A DNA stretch of 64,000 nucleotides from Entonaema liquescens. Its lineage: Eukaryota; Ascomycota; Sordariomycetes; Xylariales; Xylariaceae. The stretch is from contig CADCSX010000007.1 in the NCBI GenBank assembly GCA_902805475.1, positions 2,170,001-2,234,000 on the forward strand, written 5' to 3'. The notes under the pieces are model-generated. The model was not told the DNA's origin and did no database searches. It worked only from the letters and a program-made list of their open reading frames with translations. Numbering within the stretch: the stretch's first letter is position 1; each line of letters opens with the position of its first letter. Made by a program: the position numbers and the translations under genes. Positions 39,696 through 51,669 of this stretch are shown here, one piece after another.

Positions 39696-42600
39696 TGCGT
39701 CGCCGGGATGAGCCTTGAATTAGTACCAATTGCTTTGTCCAGAAAGCAAAAGGTTAGAAGGGGAGGGGGCCGCTCCTTGCGGCGATACTAATGCCTAGAA
39801 TTTCGAGTCGCCCCTTTTTTTTTCGAATCCGTTTTCCCAAGCTTCAGCCTTGAATTGATGATGGTCTTTGCGTTTTAGGCCAAGGCTAGAAATGAGTTCG
39901 TAAATTTTCGGTCTTTAATCACACTTGACACTTGGTACTACTTTGTTCGGCTGTGCCCTAATAGCCACTTCTCCCCTCTTTTGGATTTCCCTTCTCCGTG
40001 CTAATTATAGTCTTGGCAAGGTAAGTAAAATAAGATAACCCGGTTGTGTGGGTTGGTGTCTCTTTATTAAGAAGATTGCCCTTTTTTTTTTTTACCAATT
40101 TTTTGAAGATCGGGAAATCCTCCTTCTGTTTCTTTTCGCAATTGGGGGTGATATTTGGAATCGGCTTAGATGAGGGCCTGGCTACGGGCGGCGTCTAAGT
40201 TCCTAGCAATTTAGCTGGCGGAGGGGCGGATCTTCTTGCAGTTCCCGTTGTGGCAGGCAAAAAAAAAATAAAAATAAGTGACAAAAAAAGGTCGGGGGGT
40301 GTTGGTGGGATATGTAGGTACAGACGCACGACGGCCAACGAGCCAACGGGGTGGGACTTGAGTAGCGGGAAGCGACAGAATGGATCTCCCTTCTCTTTTC
40401 TCCCTCTCGATTACTCGATTACTCGATTAGAACGTATTGTAACTTATTAGGTACTTAAAAGGGTAGCCCGAGTAAAGTAGACTAAGCTCGTTTTCTTCGC
40501 ACTGCACTGCAAGGAATGGAATTAGGTCGGTGATGAGATTGAAGTGACTTGCAGCTTTGGTTCTTTTGCAGTTGAGAACAAAGTTAATGAGTGGATGGGA
40601 CGACGACGAAGCCAGCGCGTACAGAAGGACTGAGAGTGGGTGAGAGGCGGAAAAGACAGTGATGGGCGAGGACGAGACCTTGTGCCAAGCGAAGCATTGG
40701 ACGGAAAAGACTGGTAAATCTGGGTCTTTTTGGTCAGAGTTCCGAGCCAGCTGGACAGGTGAACAGTGGACTTCGGCTGGGAATTATGCTGTATCTGTAT
40801 GTATGTAAGGTAGTAAGGTATTGGTATTATTTGAGTACCTAACCTTAGGTACTTAACCCTTCGAAGCTCTTAGTACAGTAGTAAGTGGTATGGTATGGTA
40901 TGGTATGGTATGTACAATATGTACAATACATACATACATACACATACACCCCCCGGCTTTGCTTTGGGCGATTTGTGATGTTGTGTGGATACGGAGTGTT
41001 CTCGTTGCGAGCAGCCAAAACGACGATGATGCTTAACCAGGGTCCAGAACTTGTAGGGAGTGACAGGGATAGGGGTAGTTGTATTTTTTTCTTATTAGTT
41101 TTTTCTCTCAACCGAACCGAAGGCTTGGACTGGGAAAAAGTTAGGAGGGGGGGCACTTCCAATCAGCGCCGGCCATCCGTCCTTTCTTATTCCGCTTCAG
41201 AAGTGAGGGTAACAAGAGACTGGTTGGTATTCGGAAGTTCAACTTCTTAACCAGTCGTTCGACCTATCGTGATCAAGCGAACAATATAGAAATCAATATC
41301 TCCTTAGATTGTCTCATCTAAAGACAAACTTCGCTGGCAGCCAGGGCGCCTAGAAGTAGTACAGCCTCATTAGAACAAGCGCGCAGAGTAGTTAACCGAC
41401 TCCTTCGCGCCATCAATACTGAAATTTTGGCCTCTACGGACGTACCAACTTCTACGTGAAGCTGATCGCACGACGTATAAGTTGTTTATAGATCAGGAGG
41501 ATGGTGGATGAAAAAAAGCCTAGGGGAGGCAAGGCAGTACCGCCTGAGACCGTCTCAAGACCACTTGGTCGTCTATTTTACCTTCCTTCGTTTACCCCTT
41601 GGATGATTATTGTCAGTTTGGTTCTAATCGAGCCATCGTCTACGGAGACCTTCCTAAGAAGATCCCATTAAAGATGAATATAGACGAATATCGACGAATA
41701 TAGTACGCCCATAACTACCATAACTACCATAACTACTCAAACTCTCGCATAACCTATTCCCGTCAATGATTACTACATAGTATTGTACGTAGTTCTTCAG
41801 CAGTGAACACAAAGTAGTGTAGCATAGCAAAGTAGCAACAGTTGTCGATATTAATCCTGGTCTCTTATTACTCTTTTGGCCCTTGGGGTTACAACCTGGA
41901 ACGGGCCCTGTCTCTCCTCATGCAGCAAGTGTTCCAAAGCATCGATTAAGGGGTAATGATTGGTTGACGGGATTCGGCAAAGCCCCCGCAGTCTCGGACT
42001 CCAAGGCGTTTCCAAGGGCGCCTAAAATCTGAATCGAGCCAGTCAGTGCTCTAGTTCATGTACAATGCCTTGTTCGTGCCTTGTTCGTGCCTTGTTCGTC
42101 TTATTATTCCCTTCATAATTCTTATTACCACACCTTCGAGAACTTTCCCATAGGCGAATCAACGAGTTCCGTGCCCAGATGTCATCTCATCTCGAACCCG
42201 GAATAGGTAATCTGCACATATCGTAGTTCTTCTCTTTTATCCCAATCGGTGTTTGTGGGATCATATCTACGCGCCGACAAGTCTTCTAGTTTTTCTTCAG
42301 CACAATTCATCACTCGCAGTAGTTAATGCATGTGATACTCCTCTCATAACTTGAGCTCGGAGGATTAAACGAGGCTTGTCATCGAATATGCTATGCCTAT
42401 TCCGTACAGCTCACCTTGGTGTTGGTGCCTGCTAGGTTAGTCATTTATCTCTCCATATGCACGATGCAATCGGACGGCGTGCTACATATCAACCTTCCGA
42501 GAGGTCCATTTCCAGAATATCCATCCCATCGTAGCGGATTCTAGCTCCCCGGTCTTAGATAGCTCTACACCATTATTGCAGATTCCAAGCAACGCACGTC

Positions 42601-44761
42601 ATTACGAATTAGTACGTGGAATTAATAGTACGTGGCTGAAAGAATTGTTCAAGACCCAGAACTATCGTATTGCATAGTAACATCTTGGTCTATTGCGAAA
42701 CTCGCTTCTCTTCAATGCGTTTGAGGCAGTCTTCCTACCCTTAGTCTTCACATCTTATATCCATTATTAGCTAGGTACTATTGTTACATAGTAAAGCAAA
42801 GCAGCATAGGCACCCGCGCATAACAGGCAAAGCCTAGTCGAGCTCGGCAGAAACGACAGGGCAGGCGTTTGATGATCCTCAAATCTCAGAAAAGTCCGTG
42901 TTATCCAGAAGCCCCTGGGCCCACGCCATCTATGATCTGAACCTCCTTAGCGGATCAGATCTCCAGAGCCTCAACGAGCCGTCGCTAGGAACAAAGTGCT
43001 GCCTACCGGCAACATGGCATAGTAACATGGCAATGTTTTGGAAGAAGGGAAATCGAAACTAAAGTGATCCTCCCTCGATCCTCTAGACCCTGCTTACATG
43101 GTGTAGCGTTCGTGTTTTCAGTCGCAATGCCCGTCATGGTAGAGCGTAGCATGTCCGATCTCAATAGCTCCAAGGCTTGTTGATCCTTCGTCCGCGGGTA
43201 ATTATGTATGTACTACTTGATCTAATGGGCTAAAGAGGTTGCATTAGGTACGATACACTATGCTAACCATATATGCCAGTCATGTGTAAGTAGTTCTTCA
43301 TCCCACTCACTTTTCTGTCACAATCACACAAAAAGTCTTCAGCGACGTAAATGGGTAAGTAGCCTTTTTATCTAATATCCTTGCTGCATACGACGTGCAC
43401 CGGTAGGTACCGATAACTAGGATCTCATACTCTTTTACCTAAGAGAGCATGTTTGAATTGATCTTATTTGTCTCATTCCACGTGTTCCCGGTCACCGCTA
43501 AGTGGGACTTCTCGGCGCTTTTGTGACAAGGTCTGCATTAAGAGGTGAACGCCTTAGTACCTGTATTAGATAAGTCCGGCATAGTAAGGTTATCCAAGGT
43601 TAACAGGGCTCGGTGTTGAAAGATGCGGTCAGTACCTAAGCTGGGTTCAGGGCATGAGGGATGAAGAAGGGTTATCAGCATGACGGAACCAACCGATCAA
43701 CAACTTGTAGAACGCATATGTTGTGTAAACTGCCAACGGCCGGGGCCCCGGAGTCGCCCACGAAGCCAAGCTTTCCTACTTCGTCCATACAATATACAAT
43801 ATGTCCATACAATATGTATACAATATCAGATAAGAGACTTGGCTTTTGAATTAACCCCTACCCACGACTTCTCCGTACGCCGCAGGGAAGAAAAGATCAT
43901 AATCACGCCGTCTCGTTCGATGATCTATCATTCTTCAACTCTTTCTCCATGATCGTCGACTACTCTTCTACGTTTTCGTCGATATGGGAAGGGGGTACGT
44001 AAGACGGCGCCAGCCATTGCGACTTTGTCCTTACAATGTTTCGTTTGGTTCCGTGACAGCAGTGGTCGACGTAGGAATGGCTTCCCAAGGAGGTAATCCT
44101 TGGCGGTCCTTCATCATGAGATTCTTTAAATACTTTTGGATTGTATGGCGCCACCATGGGTCGGTCTATGGTGCCATTGCTCGAAGGATACCACACGATC
44201 CATTGAACCCTTCTAGGGAAGGAAAGTTCGGCATTTTCATCCCGAACCCCTAGATACATCTACTTTGATATGACTAACTATGCTGATAAGGAGCATTTCT
44301 TTATTCGAATAAATCGAGTGGCATGATCAGAGCAGATCTGTCGTCTGATTTCATGAAACGTCATCCAATGTAAGCTTGTCAAAGTGACTGCCGAGCTTCC
44401 ATAATCAAGTGTGAACAGCCGCCAATAACAACCCATTAATTGTGCTGTGACGAATTATTTCTTTGCCGTCTTAACAAATTTGGAAGAGTTGGACCCTGAA
44501 TGACCCTGCATAAGGGACCAGCAGGGGAATTATACATAGACACTGCCAATGTTGAGACATGTAAGAATAAACGGGATCTTAAGCAAGAAGGCGGACACCT
44601 TTAGGAGACATGATTCGATCGTGATGAACCCTAATCGAACTTCCAAAATCGGTTGCTTTCTATGTATCAATGGTGCTTATTGAATGCCAATAGTTTCTAT
44701 AAGCAGACCTTACTCCAATACACATTGCCAGTTCCAAACCTCTACGGAACCAGTTCAAGGC
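39696..44761. other. 5 kb gene desert between noxR and ccs1
   Basis: No gene was recognised on either strand in this, the longest empty stretch in the inner window. The first 1.5 kb beside noxR has homopolymer and GT/TATGG simple repeats and is probably its promoter. From about 41.2 to 43.6 kb frames are short on both strands, with many CTAGG and TAGTA words, which could be decayed repeat DNA. No terminal repeats, transposase or reverse-transcriptase motifs were found. Confidence 0.5.
40887..40912. repeat. GGTAT pentanucleotide microsatellite
   Basis: Five direct copies of GGTAT, followed by a short ACAT tetranucleotide run near 40927-40945. It is intergenic, upstream of noxR. Confidence 0.9.
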
Positions 44762-46135
44762 TTAGATCATACCTTTCTTTACCTCGTCTCTTCTCTCCTC
44801 CCAGAGTGTCTTACCGGTACATGAGCATACCGTCTTATCGTTATCCCACATGCCAGCACTCCTTGCGATAACACCTACGATAGTGTTTTCGTCATTATTC
44901 AGATTTGCTTCCGTGATCCCTTCCTTCTGGCTAGAAACAACCATTGCGTGTCCAATCACCTCCCAGACCTGGAAGGGATGGTCGAAAAACACAGCACCTC
45001 GACCATCCTTTCCAACATTTACAGTACCCAAGATTCCGCGGGGTTGAGTAGTCCCGCTTCCGCCCGCCCATACCGGGCCCGTAGACGTGGCACCAAGCTT
45101 GAGGTCGCCGTATTCTCGTATGCTAGCCGAGTATGTACCAGGCTTAACGCCGCGAACAGTCAAATCGACCAAGGTTATCTTGGGAGAAACTTGGACCATG
45201 CGGGCTAAGCCTCTAACTTCCCTGTCGTTTACTCTAGATCCTTCAGTATCGGCCTCGGGAGCCGAGGCAGGAACCAATGCATCACCGCCCTTTTCGTTGC
45301 GATGATATGTTTCGAGAATGCATACGGCTGCGCCTAGAAGGATCTGTATCAGTTGACTGAAAAGAACCAAGTAATTACCGGTTCAGATTAGGAAATCCGG
45401 AGTATAATCCGACTGCTTCGGCGAAGTTCGGCATGAGATAAGGGAGACGAGCTCTCTCCACGCGGCCTTAAAGCAACGACCGACGCTTTGCATAAATCCA
45501 AACTAATAGAAATATATAATGAAATATAGAAGGAAATATAGTATAACACTCACTATTCGAAGCACCAGACCCTCTCAGGATGGCATCTCGACCAGTAGCT
45601 TCGATAGCGCTAACAATCTCAGACGGAGCAGCTGTTCGGAGAAACATATCGTGTTAGTCTCAGAGTGAGACCCTTTTGATCCGTGTAACTATCTTACCGG
45701 TTCCCTCCACCGATATGAGCTGCTTCTCTAAGTCGGCTTCAACCTTGGTGATACCTCCGAGTTTATATAGCGCATCCGAAACATCCTTGACACATCCGTC
45801 ACAGGTCATCGGTACAGCAAATAAGGTCTATTTGATTTGTTCATGCTTCCATTAGCTGGTCCTGTTCTAGAATCCATAGATATAATATCTTCTAAGGCTA
45901 CTTATAACGACTTAAGGTGAATGTAACAAAAGGGTAGACGGACCTGAAAAGGGGTCTTGGCCTGATTAGAAACCACCATCTTGTCGCCTGTAGTAATAGG
46001 GTATCTGCTTATATAAAGTGATGGATCTCGCTGGTTACGATGAAAATATGATTCGGCAGCGACGCCAAGGAAGAAAAAACTAGTACTCGTAGCAAAAGAG
46101 CGAAATGAGATACCGTGTAAATATTTCAGCATCAT
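44762..46135 (-). CDS. ccs1: Copper chaperone for Cu/Zn superoxide dismutase (Ccs1)
   Basis: Ccs1 loads copper into Sod1 and forms its disulfide. Four exons, 46135-45944, 45827-45698, 45631-45554 and 45333-44762, join in phase to 323 residues. The heavy-metal-associated domain has the copper motif MTCDGC (residues 71-76) within TLFAVPMTCDGCVKDVSDAL. The SOD1-like middle domain follows (GPVWAGGSGTTQPRGILGTV). The C-terminal copper-transfer motif CSC is at about 303-305, followed by TGKTLWEER. The frame opens with an N-terminal extension of 52 residues, MMLKYLHGISFRSFATSTSFFFLGVA..., before an internal Met at codon 53 (45979-45977) that matches the usual cytosolic start. The extension is basic and hydroxylated, then hydrophobic, so it resembles a mitochondrial signal or anchor. 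Which start is used cannot be decided here. It is divergent from mrpl23. Confidence 0.93.
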
Positions 46136-46688
46136 ATGCTCCGAAGCAGAAGAGGGGATGAAGAATGCTTCATAGTATTACAAGTTATCGATCGTGTAGA
46201 ATGGGCTGGAAGCCATTCACTTACACGATAGAAAATCCACCTTTAAAACCAACAAGGACCAATAAGATGTAATAAGCAAGATCTTTGCTTTGAAATCGCA
46301 ATTCGTTTCTTAAGCATTTTAATCCGATTATTCCTTTAGACCTGAACCAAATGCGGGCTCGGCCCCTCGGTGCTTGCAACTGGCGTCATTTAGCTTATCG
46401 CTTATCGATAGGATGGGGGGGAAATTTTAGATCTCGGTTCCTGCCGCTACCGACACGTGACTCTTCGAATATCGAATTCTGCTATTCGCAACCTGCAACC
46501 TTATTAGCGTTAAGGACATCCCAATAAACCATTTAAACCTCGAATTCGGCGACAGAACCGTGCCATTGCACCACCAGACGGGGATATTTGAGGTCTATAC
46601 ATGCGCCCCTCGTCAAGCCCCATCGAGCAAGCAAAAATAAACCCCGTGCCTTGACGACGAGGGGCTAACAGCTCCCCCTCCCACGACC
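46136..46688. promoter_or_regulatory. Shared divergent promoter region ccs1 / mrpl23
   Basis: These 553 bp separate the starts of two divergent genes whose products relate to mitochondria or oxidant defence. No coding content was seen, and a GCTTATCGCTTATCGATAGG duplication lies near 46393-46412. Short CTCCCCCTCCC pyrimidine sequence precedes the mrpl23 start. Confidence 0.5.
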
Positions 46689-47328
46689 ATGTCGCAGACC
46701 GTCGGACTGGTAAGCTTTGTCCACTCCTACTTTCCGAAGCAAGAAGATTTCGACTCGACTCGACTCGACTCGACTCACAAGTACCTAGCTAATATACCAT
46801 GACCTCTAGACGAAACTAGCGTACTCGCGCGTATGGCACCACGTGTCGGCATCAGCGCCGCACCCAACGCTCTCGACGCAACCGAACGTAACGCCGCCGT
46901 CCCTGGGGCGCCTGGCCTCGCGCATCGCCGTGATCCTCATGGGCAAGCACAAGCCGATCTGGGACCCGTCGACGGACTGCGGGGACTACGTGGTGGTGAC
47001 GAACTGCGCGGCGCTGCACGTCACGGGCCGCAAGATGTGGCAGAAGACGTACTACCGCCACAACACGCGCCCGGGCTCCCTGCGCTCCGTCACCATGGAC
47101 GTGCTCATGGCCAAGCACGGCGGCGCCGAGGTCCTGAGGAAGGCCGTCAGCGGCATGCTGCCCAAGAATAGGCTGAGGGATAAGAGGCTGGCCAGGCTGA
47201 AGGCGTTCGAGGGCGATGCCCACCCCTTCAAGCAGAATCTGATACGGTTCGGTGGCGTGGAGGTTGGCAAGGAGGGCTGGGGCGAGGCGGTTAAGGCGAT
47301 AAGACAGGCGGGTGCGCAGAGGTTATAA
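46689..47328 (+). CDS. mrpl23: Mitochondrial 54S ribosomal protein uL13m (MRPL23)
   Basis: Large-subunit protein of the mitoribosome. Exon 1 (46689-46709) encodes only MSQTVGL; exon 2 (46810-47328) continues TKLAYSRVWHHV and ends in TAA, total 179 residues, in phase. The uL13 core is clear: LGRLASRIAVILMGKHKPIWDPSTDCGDYVVVTNCAALHVTGRK..., the HNTRPGSLRSVTMD loop and the AVSGMLPKNRLRDKRLARLKAFEG helix. The intron (46710-46809) contains a CGACT pentanucleotide array. The N-terminus starts like other fungal uL13m proteins. The frame is intact, although this gene is as GC-rich as the broken ones nearby. Confidence 0.95.
46751..46775. repeat. CGACT pentanucleotide microsatellite inside mrpl23 intron
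   Basis: Five perfect copies of CGACT sit inside the first intron of mrpl23, so length changes would alter intron size but not protein. Confidence 0.92.
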
Positions 47329-47825
47329 CGAAGTGGCACTAGGCGAGGGCTGAAAAGTATGGCTTACGGGCTCGAGAGGGCGGATTTTGTCAGGGAAATA
47401 CTGGCTCTGCATATCTGCTATGTACTACATCGCATGTGTATAGCGAATGCATCTCATGGCAATCAAGTTAACGAATGGTTCATAAAAGAGCACTACTATG
47501 TACGGTGAAGACGGCATTACTTGGTGCGAGTAACTTACGGCAACTATGGTCAATGACAAATGCGAAGGGCGACAAAGGACCTATTGACACAATATTTTGC
47601 AATATATCACGGATCTGGGGTATAAAAAGGAGTTTACGAATATTGAGCTTTTCTCTTGAGATGGTATCTAGATACTCGTACCAACGCAGTAACAACTTGA
47701 CAACTCGACTCGGATCCCATGTTCCCAGTGATTACGGATTAAAAAGCAAATCGCAGGCCCGCGCATTACGCCGAAGACATGAATACAATTTTTGCAGGGG
47801 AAAAAAAAGAGAAAATAGCGTCTCT
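47329..47825. other. Convergent 3' region between mrpl23 and uricase
   Basis: No gene was seen; it should carry both 3' untranslated regions. The open frames here are short and without recognisable motifs. Confidence 0.55.
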
Positions 47826-48794
47826 CTACGAGCGCGAAATTTCGACTTTTATCAAACCGTTGGGTCCGGACTGTGGTGCATATACCTCGGCGTCCTTGCC
47901 CGTGTTCTTGAGGCCCTTGTGCCAGGAGAGATCTGTAGAATTGGATATAGTTAGAAGCTGATTTGTACACCTGGTAGGAATCGGTCTACTAGGAAGGTGA
48001 AGGGCAGACTTACCGATTTCAAAGTAGTGCTTGTTAGGCAGCGCGTAAGTAACAGACTTGACCTCGGGCGCGGCCTCGAGGATCTGCTCGCCCATCTTGT
48101 ACATGGTGTGCTGGACCGAGGGGCTGCTCTCCTCGGCAAAGGTCTTCATGGAGATTATGCGGGCGTCTTCCCACGCCTTGTCGAACTGGGCTACCTTCTC
48201 CTCAACCGCTGCTACGCTTGGTAGAGTGTTCCAACTCCAGGTGGCGTCGATGTCCGTCGACAGGATGCGATCCCAAGTCTCGGCAAGCGTTGTGAATTCG
48301 TCGCGAACAAACCCGTGGAATGCCGACCCGGTGCTTTTCAGCACCAAGAGTCCTGCGATGCCACTCGTAAGCTCGATTCCCTGGCGGGTAATGCGGGCCT
48401 CGACGTTACGAGTCTCCTCGCTGTCGCGGTAGAAGCTGTGCGGGTGTTCCTTTCCATCAATAACCATACGGGTCCATCGCTTTACTGCTATGCTGATGTT
48501 GGCGACATGGATGTGAGAGTATTGGTCTAGGAAGTGCTGTCCTAGGTAGCTGGCGTACAACTCCGGAGGGTTCACGGGGTGCTCCTTGGCCTTGATGTAG
48601 ATAGTGTTCTTCATAGAGTCCGTGGCCACGACGACGCTGTTGTCCGCCACCGTGTACGACGACTCGATATCTCCCTCTAGCAAACAACATACGGTCATTT
48701 CCGTAACCGTGTGCGTACCCGTTGCCTCGTCCTTGTGGACTTTGTATACGCGGACATTGTCCTTTCCGTACCGAGCTGCTGATACGACGGGCAT
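47826..48794 (-). CDS. uaZ: Uricase (urate oxidase)
   Basis: Oxidises urate to 5-hydroxyisourate, releasing hydrogen peroxide, as the entry to purine nitrogen use; normally peroxisomal. Two exons, 48794-48014 and 47932-47826, join in phase 1 to 295 residues. Family landmarks include KDNVRVYKVHKD near the start, VVATDSMKNTIYIKAKE (the catalytic Thr-Asp pair), AFHGFVRDEFTTLAETWDR, and VTYALPNKHYFEIDLSWHKG across the splice junction. The spliced protein ends PNGLIKVEISRS and then TAG. Fungal uricases usually end in a peroxisomal PTS1 tripeptide of the SKL type; SRS does not fit the (S/A/C)(K/R/H)(L/M) rule, so targeting may rely on another route or the last residues may be lost. Single-base changes checked near the end do not produce an SKL-like terminus. 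Confidence 0.95.
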   Translation of the reverse strand: MPVVSAARYGKDNVRVYKVHKDEATGTHTVTEMTVCCLLEGDIESSYTVADNSVVVATDSMKNTIYIKAKEHPVNPPELYASYLGQHFLDQYSHIHVANISIAVKRWTRMVIDGKEHPHSFYRDSEETRNVEARITRQGIELTSGIAGLLVLKSTGSAFHGFVRDEFTTLAETWDRILSTDIDATWSWNTLPSVAAVEEKVAQFDKAWEDARIISMKTFAEESSPSVQHTMYKMGEQILEAAPEVKSVTYALPNKHYFEIGKSALHLPSRPIPTRCTNQLLTISNSTDLSWHKGLKNTGKDAEVYAPQSGPNGLIKVEISRS

Positions 48795-51669
48795 GATGGA
48801 AATAGTGTTGTCCGTTTCTTTTTCTTTTCTTTTTTATTCTCCTCACTCTTGTTTATTGTATTTTTACGAAGATTATGGAATCCGTAAAAGTTAAATAATC
48901 CGAAACCTCTGGGGATTGCCGAGACAACTTTGCTTTATAAGAAAAAGATTGGCTTGGGTGCAACGTGATGCAGAATGTTAAAAGACGAATCTATCCTGTA
49001 CAATCGCAATCAAACGAGATAATCAGATAAGAGTAGGAATACTAATCGTAAGAATAAAAGGGAAGTCGTGAATCATGGACTGAGTCAAGTCTACAAAGAA
49101 GAAGGAAAGAAAAGGACGCAGTTCAGACAGATAAGAGAGAAACATGACTGCGTATTTATATACATCATATCTAATGTCATATGGAGCAATACCCATATGG
49201 AGCGGAGCTATGTAATAATGTAAGAGAGAGAGAGTAAGGTATTTTACCTCGGACCTCTCTTGTACGTTGGAGATACTCCAGCTTTCCCTACCTAAGCTCC
49301 AAAGTTCCAAGCCACCAAAAAAAAAAAAAAAAAAAGGACGAAGCTACTAACCTTCTGACCCTACACTTACACTTATCAAGACTTACCGACCCTCCATCCC
49401 AAATCGAGCTGCATACGTAACCCGAATAGGTCCATAATAGGTTCATAATAGGTTCATATAAGGGGATGCAGGGACGTAGCATGGACGTAGCAGTCGAACG
49501 CAGATCCGGGTCCTGGACAGTCCCGGATTTAGCTCCTCGACTGGGCAACACAGCAGGTTGGTTCTCTGCAGATCGGAAAGCGCCTGAAGCGGATGCATAC
49601 GGCACCGGCATTGCAGAGTTGCATACACAACGATACAAGAGAGGAAAAAAAAAAAAAAAAGGCGCGAAATGCTCAAGTCCGCTCGTCACCGATAGGAGGA
49701 TTTAGGTACCGCAGTCTAATAAGATACATGTATGAAGAAAGAATGTACCTTATAGAACTTCGTAGTTGGTGACACAAGAACGGCGACGGGATGATGAAGT
49801 TTAGAAAAGAGGGGACTTCCTAGTAAGACCTAATGGCGTAAAAATGGACCCAGTTTACTGGGCTCCGGATGGGTCCTTCAGAAGCTAAGCTTGCGGACTT
49901 GCAGGGCTCGTTAGTACTTACGGCAAGCTATACCTCCTAACGACCAATGGTATTTCACCAACTGCCATTGGAGAACTTTTAGCGGCTCGATACATCATAC
50001 CGTACCTTACGGAACCCGCCGATTCCCCTACAAATGAAGGCCGACTCCTACCGTAATCGGTATACATAGTAATGTACTTAGCTATACCTTCAGTACCCTT
50101 TTGCCCAGCTCCGCTTAGCTCGAAAGCTTTCCTCTCCCAATACCGCCGGTAGCAGGTCTTGGAAGCTTCAATGTTCCTATCTGTCTTACCCTTTTGTTAC
50201 CGATATCACCCTTCTTGCTTGGTGCTAATGTAGGCAAGATGCGGTCTAGATCTCTTGATCTAGATTTTATCGCGGGCTGATGTCATTCTAAGACCATACG
50301 AGAAAGAGCTGTTATAGTTAAGCTGTGTTAAGCGAGTTTAAGTCTGGCCTTATCAGCGCCACGCGGTTTGTCGTTTATAATCTCTCTAGTTCTTCCTAGT
50401 CCTTCGAGTTGAAATTCCTATGCCACATAGTTCACTCAGCTAGCGCTGCCTAGGATCTTCTGTTCACTAATAAGAAACTCCAATAAGGTTGCCGTTACAA
50501 ACGTATCTTCGTTTAGGTAGTTTGCTAATCTGCCGAACTCATGCGTTATGCTTATGATAAGTACCTCAGGTAACCGGTGAAGAAATGCTGTTTGCTATTG
50601 GAAGCATCTGCGGGTGAGAAAGATTATCTACGCCGGTCAACTTTTCCATGCCATAACTAATATACTTGTAGTCGAAACCCAGCCCCTTGGTACCCCCCAC
50701 GGAGGCGCCCTTATGTGATACCAGGACTCAGGTCATTAGACCTGGGGTATATCGAGACCCGACGGTAACACAATGCACCTTATAAGCCGCTTTTGTCACT
50801 ACTTGCCTAATGGTAAAGCTGACTCTGCAATTTTAACTCTCGTATTGATTACTGGATTCCTCGTGTTGTTGACATACAACTCGCCTATTACTGAGATGTA
50901 TGCACTTTGATAATGAATCTATGTTTCTTGAAAGCTGGTGCTTGTCTCCCTTAATAAAAAGTGCAGTGAAGTTTGAGATAATGAATTATATGGAGGCTAA
51001 ATTTAGAATCGCTAAGGCTGAAAATAGACAGGGGTATGTTATATATATTCAAGCTTCCATCAAGTTGCTGACGCCAACACTACCCCAACCTAAAGAATTG
51101 TAGATTAGCTCTTTCTTATATGGTAACTTCTGCATTGGCATTTTGCTGCGAGTCTGTCCTAGCTGAAGCTGACGGATCTCAGTTAAATGATCCGCGCAGC
51201 TTGCTAAAGCGCTACCCCAAGCCTGTCACTCCTCGATGGCGAATCATCTAGTTGCCCCTTATATGTTAATTAATACCATTACCTATTCTTGGGTTTGGTG
51301 ATATGTCATGCACAGAAGAAGAATCTCTCTTGATATGGTAGGTCAAGATATTGGCTGACGATTTTCATGGCCCAACTCCCTTAGTCATCTAGAAAATCTG
51401 CTGCTTTAGCCTCAGGGGCAGTGTAACACTACCAGTGTTTACATGATTGTTGACGACGAGTCTCATAATTGAAGTTCCAATTAACCTTACATTACCTAGT
51501 AATCTAATATGGAAGGTCGTATTTGGACGAGTAACGTTGAGACTTCGCTTTGAGTATATATATGAATGTTTAACTGCCCAGGCCGGTATACAAGTCCTTA
51601 AGATATATCATAAGAATCAAGCTTACTCTTCATCACACTATAAAGAAGAACTAGTATACCTTTCTCGTC
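48795..51669. other. Intergenic, no gene recognised
   Basis: The uricase promoter lies at one end and the lyase promoter at the other. There is an AG dinucleotide run near 49223-49234, an A19 tract at 49317-49335 and a second A-tract near 49647-49661, both with the same polarity. No coding frame has family features. A TATATATA-containing stretch near 51555 and pre-start AT sequence precede the lyase. Confidence 0.55.

Noticed and set aside
49317..49335. A19 tract as the tail of a retroelement
   Set aside because: No upstream reverse transcriptase or target-site duplication could be seen; long A-tracts occur elsewhere in the intergenic DNA.
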